46,525 nucleotides of DNA from Enterobacterales bacterium (GTDB lineage: Bacteria; Pseudomonadota; Gammaproteobacteria; Enterobacterales; Kangiellaceae), in contig JAUZSK010000084.1 of NCBI GenBank assembly GCA_030949565.1, forward strand, positions 1-46,525, written 5' to 3'. The stretch's first letter is position 1. Every line of letters begins with the position of its first letter. The position numbers and the translations under genes are program-made. The notes below the pieces were generated by a model, which made no database searches, had not been told where the DNA came from, and worked only from the letters and a program-made list of their open reading frames with translations. Below, in pieces: positions 1 to 10,074 of the stretch.

Positions 1-749
1 TTTCTGGTGGTGCAGATTCCTATAGTATGCTGGATCTTCTACTTCACATGCAGCGAGTCGCACCAATTAAGTTTGATCTTGTCGCCGTCAACCTTGACCA
101 AAAACAACCAGGTTTTCCCGAAGAAATTTTGCCTAACTACCTCAAATCCATCGGAGTTGAGTATAAAATAATCGAACAAGACACCTACTCTATCGTCAAA
201 GATAAGATCCCCGAGGGTTCAACTACCTGCGGACTATGCTCACGATTAAGGCGAGCCATCTTGTATAAAGCCGCACAACAACTTGGCGCTAACAAATTAG
301 CCTTGGGTCACCATGCAGATGATAGAGTAGAAACCTTATTTTTAAATATGTTTCACGGAGGGCGTTTAAAATCAATGCCTCCCAAACTGATTTCAGATGA
401 TGGTCAAAATATTATCATTAGACCGCTAGCCTATTGTCGAGAAAAAGACATTAAAGCCTATGCGGAGCACAAGCAGTATCCAATTATCCCTTGCAACCTC
501 TGCGGCTCTCAGGCTAATTTACAACGACAAAATATCAAACAAATGTTACATCAATGGGATATGCAACAAAGCGACCGAGTCAATAATATAGCACGAGCGA
601 TTGGCCATATTAGCCCAAGCCACTTAGCGGATCCATCGCACTATGACTTTGCAAGCTTAGAAACTAAACAACAGACACAATCTGAGCGAATCGCGGCAAT
701 AGTCGCTACTAAAAAAGATATCACTGCAATCGATATTCAGCAAGTGTAA
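1..749 (+). CDS. ttcA: tRNA 2-thiocytidine biosynthesis protein TtcA (5' end outside window)
   Basis: TtcA is the cytoplasmic Fe-S ATP pyrophosphatase that thiolates cytidine 32 of some tRNAs. The frame is open from base 3, so the true start and N-terminus lie left of the window. The PP-loop is at bases 3-20, followed by the family block [12 protein letters not shown], the first Cys pair (CGLCSRLRR), the GHHADD motif, LFLNMFHGG, and the second Cys pair in PCNLCGSQ. Together these separate TtcA from TilS. The PP-loop reads SGGADS where TtcA proteins usually have SGGKDS. The gene faces the MFS gene convergently with a 48-bp gap and I see no clear terminator there. Family assignment is firm; full activity is not certain because of the Lys-to-Ala change. 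Confidence 0.93.
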   Translation, partial: SGGADSYSMLDLLLHMQRVAPIKFDLVAVNLDQKQPGFPEEILPNYLKSIGVEYKIIEQDTYSIVKDKIPEGSTTCGLCSRLRRAILYKAAQQLGANKLALGHHADDRVETLFLNMFHGGRLKSMPPKLISDDGQNIIIRPLAYCREKDIKAYAEHKQYPIIPCNLCGSQANLQRQNIKQMLHQWDMQQSDRVNNIARAIGHISPSHLADPSHYDFASLETKQQTQSERIAAIVATKKDITAIDIQQV

Positions 750-797
750 TCTATTACTTGCTTTAGCACTACTTGAGCAAAGATGCTGAAGCGCCTT

Positions 798-2105
798 TTA
801 GCGATGCAATCGGTTAAAACGAACAAACAGTAATGCTCCGATCATGGTTAAACACAAGGGCAGCAATAAAGCATAACGCCCTGATGTTGCGCTAAGGCTT
901 TCTAGCCATTGATATAGCGAAACACCAACAACCGGTGCAATTAAACCTCTTAACCCTGTTAGGCTGACGTGGATCGCCATGTAGTCCATCGGGTTTTCCT
1001 TTGAATCTAAGTTCCCCTGCTTAACAAAATCATTATGACCTAAATTCCAACCGATAATACCGCCAGCTAAAGCGAACCCATAGATAAAAGAAGCCAAATA
1101 AAATAAATGTGGAAAATTCACAATCTGAGCGGTAGCGAAAAGACTAAGCGAAACAACAAAGACCCAGCTATGGATGCTGCGGAAAGCAAAAATATGTGAC
1201 CTATCCAACAACCTAGCCCACCAAGCGACAAAAATAGGTATCAAGGCTAAAGGAATGGCGGTCGTTAACAGTATTTGTTCCAATTGCAACAACTCGGTTT
1301 GTTCATTGAAATAAATGATTAAAGGCGCCATAAACATCAGATTGCCCATTCCTAGCAAGAACATTGCTAACATGTAGTGAGCAAACGCTTTGTTGTTTTT
1401 TAATAGGTTAATCATGCGCTTAAGAGAGACTTTCTTCTCAGCTTTGTTCTCACGTTCTATTTCCTTTTGCTGATGACGTACGGCTAACAAACGATATTGT
1501 ACGGCTCCCCAAAGCGATAATATGGCAAAAATAGCAAACAAAATTCTAAAATAGCTAAACTGCCAATCTAACAACCAGCCAGCAATTATTGATGTGACCG
1601 ACATGATTATTGCAGCCAGAGTAGCCAATTTAGCCGTTACCTTGCCGCGGATATGACGCGGATAATTAGCTCGCCAAATATTTGACCGTATCGTTAATAT
1701 GCCAGACCAAAGCATTCGAGAGGTGATATAAATCAGCAGGAAAATGACTAACCCTAAGCTGGTAAAAGGCGTAACAGACATGAACAAACCTGATATACAA
1801 AAAAGAATCGCCAGATTGGATACTAATCTAGCTTTGCTGCGCCCCAAGCTTAAAGACACCCAATAAAAGCTTAAAAGGTTTGCAAAAAACGGCGCACCCG
1901 TTGCGATTGCCACTGACACGTTAAGCCATCCGTCACTCACTAGCCCTTGAAATCCATTTTTAATCACAATACCAATTACGCTACCTTCAAGCAGAGCCGC
2001 AACCAGGGCTAAACTAGCCCAAGTATTCCATTCCACATGAATACGTGTTTTTAAACTGACTTTTTTGCCTGACAAACCTGACGAAGGCATTAGGTGATTT
2101 TTCAC
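798..2105 (-). CDS. MFS transporter, possible exporter for the NRPS operon
   Basis: A 435-residue polytopic membrane protein with about 12 hydrophobic segments. A basic, hydrophilic central loop (around residues 208-232, rich in Lys, Arg and Glu) divides it into two six-helix halves, the usual major facilitator layout. I recognise no substrate-specific motif. It lies 191 bp downstream of the NRPS on the same strand, so export of the peptide product is a reasonable inference, but the gap is long enough for an independent promoter. The reading frame is intact. It could also be an unrelated permease. Confidence 0.75.
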   Translation of the reverse strand: MKNHLMPSSGLSGKKVSLKTRIHVEWNTWASLALVAALLEGSVIGIVIKNGFQGLVSDGWLNVSVAIATGAPFFANLLSFYWVSLSLGRSKARLVSNLAILFCISGLFMSVTPFTSLGLVIFLLIYITSRMLWSGILTIRSNIWRANYPRHIRGKVTAKLATLAAIIMSVTSIIAGWLLDWQFSYFRILFAIFAILSLWGAVQYRLLAVRHQQKEIERENKAEKKVSLKRMINLLKNNKAFAHYMLAMFLLGMGNLMFMAPLIIYFNEQTELLQLEQILLTTAIPLALIPIFVAWWARLLDRSHIFAFRSIHSWVFVVSLSLFATAQIVNFPHLFYLASFIYGFALAGGIIGWNLGHNDFVKQGNLDSKENPMDYMAIHVSLTGLRGLIAPVVGVSLYQWLESLSATSGRYALLLPLCLTMIGALLFVRFNRLHR

Positions 2106-2190
2106 ATTAAATTCAACTGAGTAAAAAGAAGCTCAATCATAAAGGCTTAATCTAAGATTACAAGCGACTTTATGGACTATAAGCAAAACA

Positions 2191-2203
2191 AACTAGACAG
2201 GCA
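2191..2203 (-). repeat. Dispersed motif TGCCTGTCTAGTT, copy 1
   Basis: The minus strand reads TGCCTGTCTAGTT in the gap between the NRPS and MFS genes. The same 13 bases, extended to 14 by a leading T, occur at 2708-2721 and 11667-11680. Three exact copies of a 13-mer in 46 kb are very unlikely by chance. The link to the RAYT gene is inference. Confidence 0.5.
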
Positions 2204-2296
2204 GAATAAACACTATCGCAGTCTAAAGTCAGTCGTCTTATACGACTATGTACCAGTTTGTTGTATTAGAAATCTATTTTGTGATCAAATTAATGA

Positions 2297-5200
2297 TTAA
2301 GCCTCAGAGATAGTGCTTCGCTGTTCAATTGCCTGCTGCATTGCCCTAATAAACTGGTCTATGGAAGATTCACTAAATAGTGATTTGCTATAGGTTAACC
2401 GAAACTGCAATCGACTTTGAATCACTCCGGCTTCAATATAGAGCATGTAGCAAAGATGATTCTCTTTTGCTATACCTGCAACGCCCGGCAGATCTGCTTG
2501 TGGTTTAAATGGCGCATTTTCGGGTATAAAAGCATCTAGTTGACCGACATAGTTAAAAAACAAGGGGGGATTAGGGTGCGCAATAATTTGTGGATGCTGC
2601 ATCTGATAACGTAGGATATTATAAGCGATCTTATTTTTAGGCAATGCCTCGATTTGTTTTTGTATCGAATTTAAAAATATCGAGTTAGGGGCACTGGACA
2701 GTAAATGTTGCCTGTCTAGTTTAGGCTGTTGCCTGTCGTTTTTGAACTGATCTATGGTTTGACTGCGTTCCTCAGAAGAATTATCCAATGTTGCATCAAA
2801 CAAGGAATCAGATTGAAGCACAATAGGGTAAACACTATTTAGCCAACCCACGGTTCGTGACAGAGGTCTCTCCATGGACTGATTTTCTCGCCCATGACTA
2901 CAGGTGGATAAGGTGATTCTAGTGTGCCCAGTCCATTGATTAATTGCCTGATAAAAACAGGCGATTAAAAAATTTTGAATCGGCATTTTAGTCTGCAAGG
3001 GTAACTCGGTCAGTAGTGCTTTAGTAACCCTAGACGATAGCTCAAAGCTTTTTACTCGAGCACTTTGTTCATCCGCATAATGTGATTGTTTGGGGGCTAC
3101 TATTACCTGTGCGTCAAGTGATATATTTTCAAGCAGGTTAGGCGTTGGTGTTAAAGGTAGACGTTGCCAATAGTCTAATTCTTTTTCAAAGGAATCACTT
3201 AGCGTTAATTGCTCAATATAAGAAACCCAATCCTTTACTGATGTTGTTTTATTGCCTAACTCTACTTTTTTTTCTTGGATAATCAACTGGTAAGCAAGCA
3301 ATAGATCTTCAAATATAATGCGCGAAGAAACCATGTCTAATAACAAATGATGAAAAACCAGCACTAGATGTCCGATGCTGGACGATGTTTGAAAATATCC
3401 CATGCGCAATAACGGAGCGCTAGATAAACTAATAGACTGGTGCATTCGATTGATTTGTTGTTGAATGTTTGTTTGTTGTTGTAGCGTTTCTAGGGTTTGA
3501 AAATTTGCATGAGTGAGAATTTTATCAAGCTCCAGAAATGCTATATCTACACAACGTTGCTGCCACTGATTAGTTGCATTTTTCTCAAAACTCACACGTA
3601 AATTATCATGTTGCTCCAGCACAGAATGCAAGGCTAGCGATAAAGCGATAATATCTAGCGGTTGATTAACATCAAAACTAAATGTGCGATTCCAGTGATT
3701 CGGTTTAATAAAGTCATCCCTAAAAAATTTGATTTGTCTTGGTAGTAAGTTGTAGGCACCAGAAATTTTTTGTTTAGAATTAACGGCTTTTTTAATAGGT
3801 TTAATAACACGAGTTAGGTGAGCTATTGTGGGAGAAATAAACAAATCATCCATTTCAAATCCCATACCTTCCAACTCAGCTAGGCTCACAAACTGAATGG
3901 CCATCAAGCTATCGCCACCTAAATCAAAAAAGCTGCTATTAATACTGATTTTATCCTGTGGTATTGATAATATTCTACTCCAAATTAACCGAAGACTTTT
4001 TTCTTCTGACTTGGTGGCGGCAATAAAACCTTGTTCTTCTGGCAACAAATCGGCTACTTCCGGCAAATTAAAACGACATAGTTTACCGCTAGGTGAGCGA
4101 GGAATGCTGGTAATGGGGATAAATACAGAGGGTCTCATATAATCAGGCAAATGCTTTGCTAAATTAGATTTAATCTGTTTTAAATTAAAGCCCCATTCAG
4201 CTGAATCTTGCAAAATAGATTCCCCGATGGAAAGGTAGGCAATTAATTGATGTTGTGATTCAGCTGAGTGATCGACTCGTAACTCTCTGGTTACTACTGC
4301 AACATCTTTAACACTTTCTACTTGAATAATTATCTGCTCTATTTCACCTAACTCAACACGGTATCCGCGAATTTTCACCTGTTGATCTTTGCGGCCTATA
4401 TACTCTAAGTCACCTGAAAAATCCCATCGAACAAGATCACCTGTCGCATAAACTCTATTTGAATCGCCGCCAATATCTACATAATCAATAAAGTTATCCT
4501 GCGTTATACCTTTATCATTTAGGTAGCCTTTGGCAACACCCTTACCTCCAATATAAAGCTCTCCTACCACGCCTCTCGGTACAATGTTTAATCTAGAATC
4601 GAGTACCAACAACAAGGTATCTGATAACGCCTGACCGATAGTTACTGGATGGCCATCGTTGCTAATTTCCTTATAGCTCGCGTAAATGCAGGCTTCGGTA
4701 GGCCCATAAAAATTATAAAGATGTGCCCTGTTAGTTGACCCACTTTGATAAAATAGCCGTTTTAAACCCTCAGTCAAGACTTCACTCGGCCGCAACAAAA
4801 TGCTTAACACTATCCAAGCATCTATTTTTATCCTCGTTAATCAACACCCTCAATAAAGATGGTACTAGACAACTGATGGAGACCTTTTCATTTTTAATTA
4901 GCGTCAATAAATACTGTGGGTTATTACTTGATTTTTGTTCCGCAACAACCAACCTCGAGCCACTAATCAAGGGTAAAAATATTTCTGCAACAGACACATC
5001 AAAACTATAATCTGTACGTTGCAGCATAGCGTCGTCAGCATTAAGATTAAAATAATCACTCAACCAATTTAAACGACAGCTAAGATTACAATGAGTTAAC
5101 ATGACACCTTTTGGTCGCCCCGTTGACCCCGAAGTGTAAATAACATAGGCTAAATCATTGGAGTCAATGGTTTTATTTAAATTTTCAACCAAAAGCGGGT

Positions 5201-7033
5201 CAACCAAGTTAACAGAGGCTTCATCGTAACTAAAAACCAACTGTTCCATTTGATTGCTACTAATAAAATTTTTGTTTTTACCATCATGAATCAACAATCC
5301 TATTTGAGCTTGCTGCACAATTATTTCTTTACGCTTTTTGGGGTAACTTTTAGGTAAAGGCACATAAAAATGACCCGCTTTTAATACCGCAATTAAACTT
5401 ATAATAAGCTCTACGCTACGCTCAAACTCGATGGCTATGGCTGCATTTTTCTGTGGTACCATTTCAATAATATGATGTGCTAAGCGGTTAGCTTGTTGAT
5501 TTATATTTTTATAAGTATAGCGAGTACCAGAATCGACTAACGCAATTTCGTTTTCTGATTGAGCAACTTGATGCTCAAAAAGTTCAACGATATTTGAACC
5601 AAAACCCTGTTGACCTAACGATGATTTCTTGCCAAAAGCGTTATTCAGAATGTGTTGTTGCTGTGACGTATTCAGGAGTTCAAAATGACTGATATTTCGC
5701 TCTGGATGGTCAAGTATTTGATGAATAATGGATTCAATATGCTGCATTGCTTGATCAATGAATTAGGCGTTCAAAAGTGCTATGGTACTTCAAACCACAA
5801 TCCAATACGATTTTCAATTAATTCATAGGATAAAGAAAAATCATCGTTAACGTCATAATAATCAGTATCCTGAGGTTGACTATCAATTCCATCAAGATCC
5901 AAATTAAATAGTCTTGAAACAGTTTGCGCCATCGAAAGATTAAAAACCTCTGATCATCAGTGTCACGACTGAGCTTGGCGAGACGGCCGCTGCCGGTGCC
6001 GAGCGCCGGATAGTTTTGGTGTGATTTGTCTTCCTTTCGCACTTGATGAACTCGTTTAAGCAGCTCGATATAACTAGGGTTACTTTTCATATCAACACGA
6101 ATAGGCAGGATATTGACAAAAAAACCAAAGAAATGTTTATAGCCTCTGGGACGAATGTTGTAACCGGATAACCAACTAAAATATCTTCTAACTGATAATA
6201 GCGATGAACAAAAATACTAAAGACACACACTAAAATATTAAATAGCGTGGTTCTTTGTTGTTTACTATGCGCTTTTAAGCGTTGAGACAATGACTCACTT
6301 AAATCAAAGTATACTCGCTCCCCTCGACGGTCATCTTTAGCGGCTAATTGCTTACCATAAGTGGCAACTTGGCAGCAGGGGTTGCACCAGCTAATCGCTG
6401 CTGCCAATGCTGCTGATCGGCTAACCATTTTTCTTGGTCTACCTTTGCTAAGTTGTCATCGATATAGTCTTGCCAACTACGTTTGCTAGATTGATATTTT
6501 TTTACGAGTCCTTGCTGACCTTGGTTGTAGGCGATGGACAAGGACTCCAAATAAAGTATTGCCGAACGTCCATCAGACACAATATGCGGTACCATACCAA
6601 TGAAATAAAACACATCTGAAGCTACCTTTATTAGACAGGCACGAGTAATAGGAAACTTTTTAAGGTCAATCGGAGTATTCAGTTTTTGAGACAATATGTC
6701 TTTTGCCTGTCTATTTATCACATCAGTCTCATTAAGCTTTCCCTCAGAAATATCGATAAATTCAGGTTGGTAAATACCCTCTTTATCAACACATTGGAAA
6801 GGTATCCCCTGTTGCTCGGTAAAATAGACCTTCAATGTATCAAAATAATCAATCACCATGGGAGTAGCATCGAGAAAACGCTGGATATCTAACGCTCCTT
6901 TCAGTTTTACTTTAACACAGGTGTTATAGGAGGTATTACTCGGATGCAAACACTGCTCTATCCAAAGACCAAGCTGCTGCTTAGTTAATGGGAAGGTATT
7001 TTTCATTAGATCTTTGATAGTTAATAAACTCAC
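2297..7033 (-). CDS. Single-module nonribosomal peptide synthetase, C-A-T-E (reading frame broken by about six indels)
   Basis: One gene of about 1,580 codons in several frames. Order: condensation domain (7033 to about 5760) with PHIVSDG for HHxxxDG and the block FFVNILPIR; adenylation domain (about 5640-4020) with YTSGSTGRPKGV, YSFDVSVAEIF, YNFYGPTEA, YATGDL and catalytic Lys in PSGKL; carrier domain with Ser in LGGDSL (about 3908); and an epimerization-type domain (about 3760-2300) with HHLLLDM, RTVGWLNS and FFNYVGQLD. Frames change near 6353, 6147, 5943, 5785, 5763 and 4787. Adding or removing one base at each restores family sequence, for example FVAAGEVLTEGL at 4787. The epimerization motifs are off consensus (HHxxxDG reads HHLLLDM; EGHGRE reads TCSHGRE). 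There is no thioesterase. The start is GTG at 7033 or ATG at 7006, with no clear ribosome site for either. I make no substrate prediction. Confidence 0.85.
2708..2721 (+). repeat. Dispersed motif TTGCCTGTCTAGTT, copy 2 (inside the NRPS)
   Basis: A 14-base exact match to 11667-11680, here within the NRPS coding region, where the minus strand encodes KLDRQ. A partial second copy (TTGCCTGTCG) follows within about 20 bases. Confidence 0.45.
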
Positions 7034-7087
7034 AGGTTACTGTATAAAGATATGGCTGGAATTGGTTGGCTAAGCTAGAATCACTGC

Positions 7088-7921
7088 TTATACAATTAAT
7101 TCTGCCCGTCTATTTTTGGTTTTTTGTTGATTGCTTTTAGTATCCGGTATAAAAGAGCTAACCGCTGCTGGTTTTCTACGGCTTAAATGTATCGGTTTAC
7201 TTGGCTTTACTCCACACGGAGACCCATCCCAATAGCGATAGCTAACGTTTAGGTCAGTTAGTCGTATTTCACTTAAGCTCACCGTTTTCGCATCATCGCG
7301 ATGCATACACAAAGAAAAGGCTTGATCAGTAGCATGATGACATTGATGGAAAGCTAATAATTCATCTCTACCAATTGACTTTAATTGATTAAATTGCTGC
7401 TGCCGATAGCTAACCACGGCACCATTCGACCAACTAGAAGAACTAATAAATTGCGGTAACGCGAGTATCTCAAGCTGTTGACTATCCCAGCAGAACTGCC
7501 ATTGTTGCAGATGATTAATAAAAATGAATGTAAAGGGCTTAAATTGGTTTAAATCTTGGTCTAAAAAGTAGTTATGGACCTCTTGTAGATTGCTTGTTGC
7601 GGCTAAATCCTTAACAATTTTTCCACGGCTCACCTTTAAAATACTGGTAGGCCCGGAAGTTGATTTAGTCAGATGGGATAATTGACTGCATGCCTGATTT
7701 TTCGCTATTTTGGGATAGGCATTGAGTAATCCAATAAATACTCCACGCTGATTAACACTTAACCAGCTGCCGCCAGCATCTGGGTCAATCGGCATAATCA
7801 CTTGGGCGTTTGAATAAGAAACTATTTCGGGTAACCTAGCGCGAGAACGGCTATTCATCTCATCTCGACTAAAATAAATCACAAGTTTATCGTTATCTTT
7901 AAACCAACTTAATGAGCACAT
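7088..7921 (-). CDS. NRDE/TANGO2-family protein
   Basis: A 277-residue protein starting Met-Cys, as is usual for the TANGO2/NRDE family, where Cys2 would be the N-terminal nucleophile of an Ntn-hydrolase-like fold. The family's NRDE signature appears as SRDE (residues 19-22), followed by DAGGSWLSVNQRGVFIGLLN. The family's biochemical role is not settled; eukaryotic TANGO2 has been linked to heme and lipid handling. The gene sits 12 bp after the DinB-like gene and 54 bp before the NRPS on the same strand, which suggests co-transcription. The frame is intact. I do not infer a role in peptide synthesis from position alone. Confidence 0.8.
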   Translation of the reverse strand: MCSLSWFKDNDKLVIYFSRDEMNSRSRARLPEIVSYSNAQVIMPIDPDAGGSWLSVNQRGVFIGLLNAYPKIAKNQACSQLSHLTKSTSGPTSILKVSRGKIVKDLAATSNLQEVHNYFLDQDLNQFKPFTFIFINHLQQWQFCWDSQQLEILALPQFISSSSWSNGAVVSYRQQQFNQLKSIGRDELLAFHQCHHATDQAFSLCMHRDDAKTVSLSEIRLTDLNVSYRYWDGSPCGVKPSKPIHLSRRKPAAVSSFIPDTKSNQQKTKNRRAELIV

Positions 7922-7933
7922 CGTAAAGCTCTC

Positions 7934-8551
7934 TTAAGCAGTTTCAGTTGAACGATGGAAGACCTTTAGAGTTTCCTCGGCCATTGATACGGAGGATTTT
8001 TTTTGCTCAGATTTTATCCTTTTCTCATTCTCAAATCGAATGGTCGACGGGGCTTTACCAAAACCGGCATTAATTTCTATTTGATTTAACTGCAATATTA
8101 TACCAATAATCGCAAGATGATGCGTAGTATGACTATGTAACATCTGTAATTCACGGGTTTGATTGCTTCTTAAATAATCCTCTGAATCTTCAATGGTTAC
8201 CGAATTCTTAACCAATAATGGTTGAGACTGAAATCGACTCACCTCATTGAGCTGCTCAATGACCTTTTCAATCTGAAATAAGCCTTTAGATAATAGTTGC
8301 TCAGTCTCTGGATTTCGCTCTCGATGGTCATAATCAATCATTCCTCTCCCAAGCCCAAGGCAAAAAGCTTGATAAAAATCAAGTAAATGACGTACATGAG
8401 AACCAATAGAGGCACCTTTTATATTAGGTATAGTTTTCCGGTAAATAGGATCACGCGAATTACGCAAGACCGTTAATTGCTCTTTCAGTTGCCATAATAT
8501 AGATTGGTTGGCTTTGAAATAAAATTTAGAATTTGTCAATTTTTCAACCAT
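7934..8551 (-). CDS. DinB-like four-helix protein, putative metal binding
   Basis: A 205-residue helical protein with the DinB/YfiT-type histidine pattern: GSHVRHLLDFYQ near residues 51-62 and HSHTTHHLAIIG near residues 139-150. Together these can supply a three-His metal site. Family members include thiol-dependent S-transferases and many proteins of unknown function. The C-terminal 40 residues are polar and not conserved as far as I can tell. It is first in a same-strand run with the TANGO2-like gene and the NRPS. The start ATG follows a 265-bp gap that separates it from the divergent RAYT gene, so the operon promoter should be there. Confidence 0.65.
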   Translation of the reverse strand: MVEKLTNSKFYFKANQSILWQLKEQLTVLRNSRDPIYRKTIPNIKGASIGSHVRHLLDFYQAFCLGLGRGMIDYDHRERNPETEQLLSKGLFQIEKVIEQLNEVSRFQSQPLLVKNSVTIEDSEDYLRSNQTRELQMLHSHTTHHLAIIGIILQLNQIEINAGFGKAPSTIRFENEKRIKSEQKKSSVSMAEETLKVFHRSTETA

Positions 8552-8639
8552 TTGTTATTTTTGCATGATTGCGTATACCATAGACCCTTGTTTCGCCCTA
8601 TTGTTACAAACGAATTCCATCTAAGAATAGTTACCTAGC

Positions 8640-8683
8640 AACTTAATTAGCAACTCAATTAGCCCAACTCAATAACTCAATTA
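8640..8683. repeat. Short imperfect repeats of (C)AACTCAATTAG
   Basis: Variants of the unit AACTCAATTAG (AACTTAATTAG, AACTCAATTAG and AACTCAATAACTCAATTAG) follow each other in the gap between the DinB-like gene and the RAYT gene. They are AT-rich and may be simple slippage products. Confidence 0.4.
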
Positions 8684-8688
8684 GACAG
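8679..8688 (+). repeat. AATTAGACAG, left flank of the RAYT gene
   Basis: This 10-mer is repeated in inverted orientation (CTGTCTAATT) at 11640-11649, on the far side of the RAYT gene. It resembles the CTGTCTAGTT core of the dispersed 14-mer. It may be part of a REP-like recognition sequence, but I see no convincing hairpin here. Confidence 0.35.
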
Positions 8689-9507
8689 TCAACCAATAGT
8701 CAATGTCTCACAGTATAAAATAGTTAATTTCCTACAAGAGTTTAAGAAATAGCCTACATACGATTAGTTACGAACGGTTTATGATTGGCGCTAGGGATGA
8801 TTTTTAAGGAAAAATTATGGCAGTTAAACGAAGTGAGATCGTTGATTCGAATACCGCAGGCTATTATCATTTAATGACCCGATGTGTGCGACGTGCCTAT
8901 CTTTGTGGAAAAGATGCAAAGACAGGACAAAGTTTTGAGCATCGGCGAGAATGGATTGAAAATAGAATATTGCAATTAGCAGAAATATTTTCTATAGAAA
9001 TATACGCTTATGCTGTAATGAGCAACCATTACCATATCGTTGTCTATAGTGATCCTAAACTTCCCGAAAAATGGTCGGATGAAGAAGTTGCAAGACGCTG
9101 GTTACAAGCCTTTCCTGGAAAGTTAGAAAGTCCTCAGTTTCAACATTTAAGGCAGGCTAAAATACGGGCTATCACTGAAGATAAACAACTTCTCTCCTCC
9201 TATCGACAACGGCTAGGAAGTCTATCTTGGTTTATGAAACAAATTAATGAACCTATCGCTAAGCGCAGCAATCGAGAAGACTCTGTTACTGGACATTTTT
9301 GGGAAGCTCGTTTTAAGTCCCAAGCACTTCTAGACGATGCAGCCTTATTAACTTGTATGGCCTACGTCGATCTTAATCCTATTCGAGCAAAAACCTGTAA
9401 TTCACTCAAGGCTAGTAAACATACCAGCATAAAAAATCGAATAAAAAATCTTTCCGAAGATAATCTCCAGCAACAAATAAAACCTCTTGCAGGCCCCCTG
9501 TGTCAGA

Positions 9508-9520
9508 CTAGTTGTCGCCT
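9508..9520 (+). repeat. Left end of the IS element: target duplication CTAG plus inverted repeat
   Basis: CTAG (9508-9511) is the target duplication and TTGTCGCCT (9512-9520) the terminal inverted repeat. The right end has AGGCGACAA then CTAG. Because CTAG is its own complement, the repeat could also be read as 13 bp including it, but the in-frame repair of the host gene supports CTAG as duplicated target. Confidence 0.75.
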
Positions 9521-9547
9521 CTAATATTTTACTTAGAGGTACAAAAA

Positions 9548-10074
9548 ATGAGAGCAAAATTTAGTCAATCGTTTAAAATACAAGCCGTAGAGAAGGTATT
9601 GAGTCGTTCCAATGGGACAACGATGTCACAAGTAGCCAATGATTTACAGGTAAGCCTATCCTCATTGAATAAGTGGATAGTACAGTCACGAGAGCAAGCA
9701 TTAGAGCCGGGAACAGAAGTTGGATTAATGAGTCAATCAAAAGAAAAAAGACCTCAAGATTGGAGTTTACAAGAACGCCTTCAAATTATCATTCAATGTG
9801 ATGGGTTAAGCGATGAAGAGGCCAGTTCAATTTGTCGCGAGCAAGGTCTCCATCGACATATCATTTGAGCCAGTGGAAAAAGGATTTCACCTCTAGCCAA
9901 GTCGTTCAGTCCCCAACAGAAAAAGCGAAGCTGAAAGCGTTGAAAAATGAAAACAAATCGCTTAAAAGAGAAGTTCATCGCAAGGATAAAGCGCTCGCTG
10001 AAACGGCGGCCTTGTTAGTCCTCCAAAAAAAAGTCAATGCGATTTGGGGAAACGACGAGGACAACTTACAATGA
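9548..10074 (+). CDS. IS3-like OrfA (helix-turn-helix protein; one frame break)
   Basis: The ATG at 9548 follows AGAGG. The N-terminus (FSQSFKIQAVEKVLSR, then VANDLQVSLSSLNKWI) is the helix-turn-helix of IS3 OrfA proteins. The frame stops at 9868, but the sequence resumes in another frame with HLSQWKKDF and a Lys/Glu-rich coiled coil (KALKNENKSLKREVHRKDKA). One base added or two removed near 9862 gives one protein of about 175 residues. It ends in ATGA (10071-10074), where its stop overlaps the start of OrfB. Confidence 0.75.

Noticed and set aside
4780..4810. A slipped deletion between short repeats in the adenylation domain
   Set aside because: Two frames both seemed to read useful residues from the same bases, but removing one A gives FVAAGEVLTEGL, which fits the family fully; a single-base insertion is enough.
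8640..8690. A CRISPR-like array or iteron cluster
   Set aside because: Units are only about 11-12 bases, imperfect and without unique spacers.
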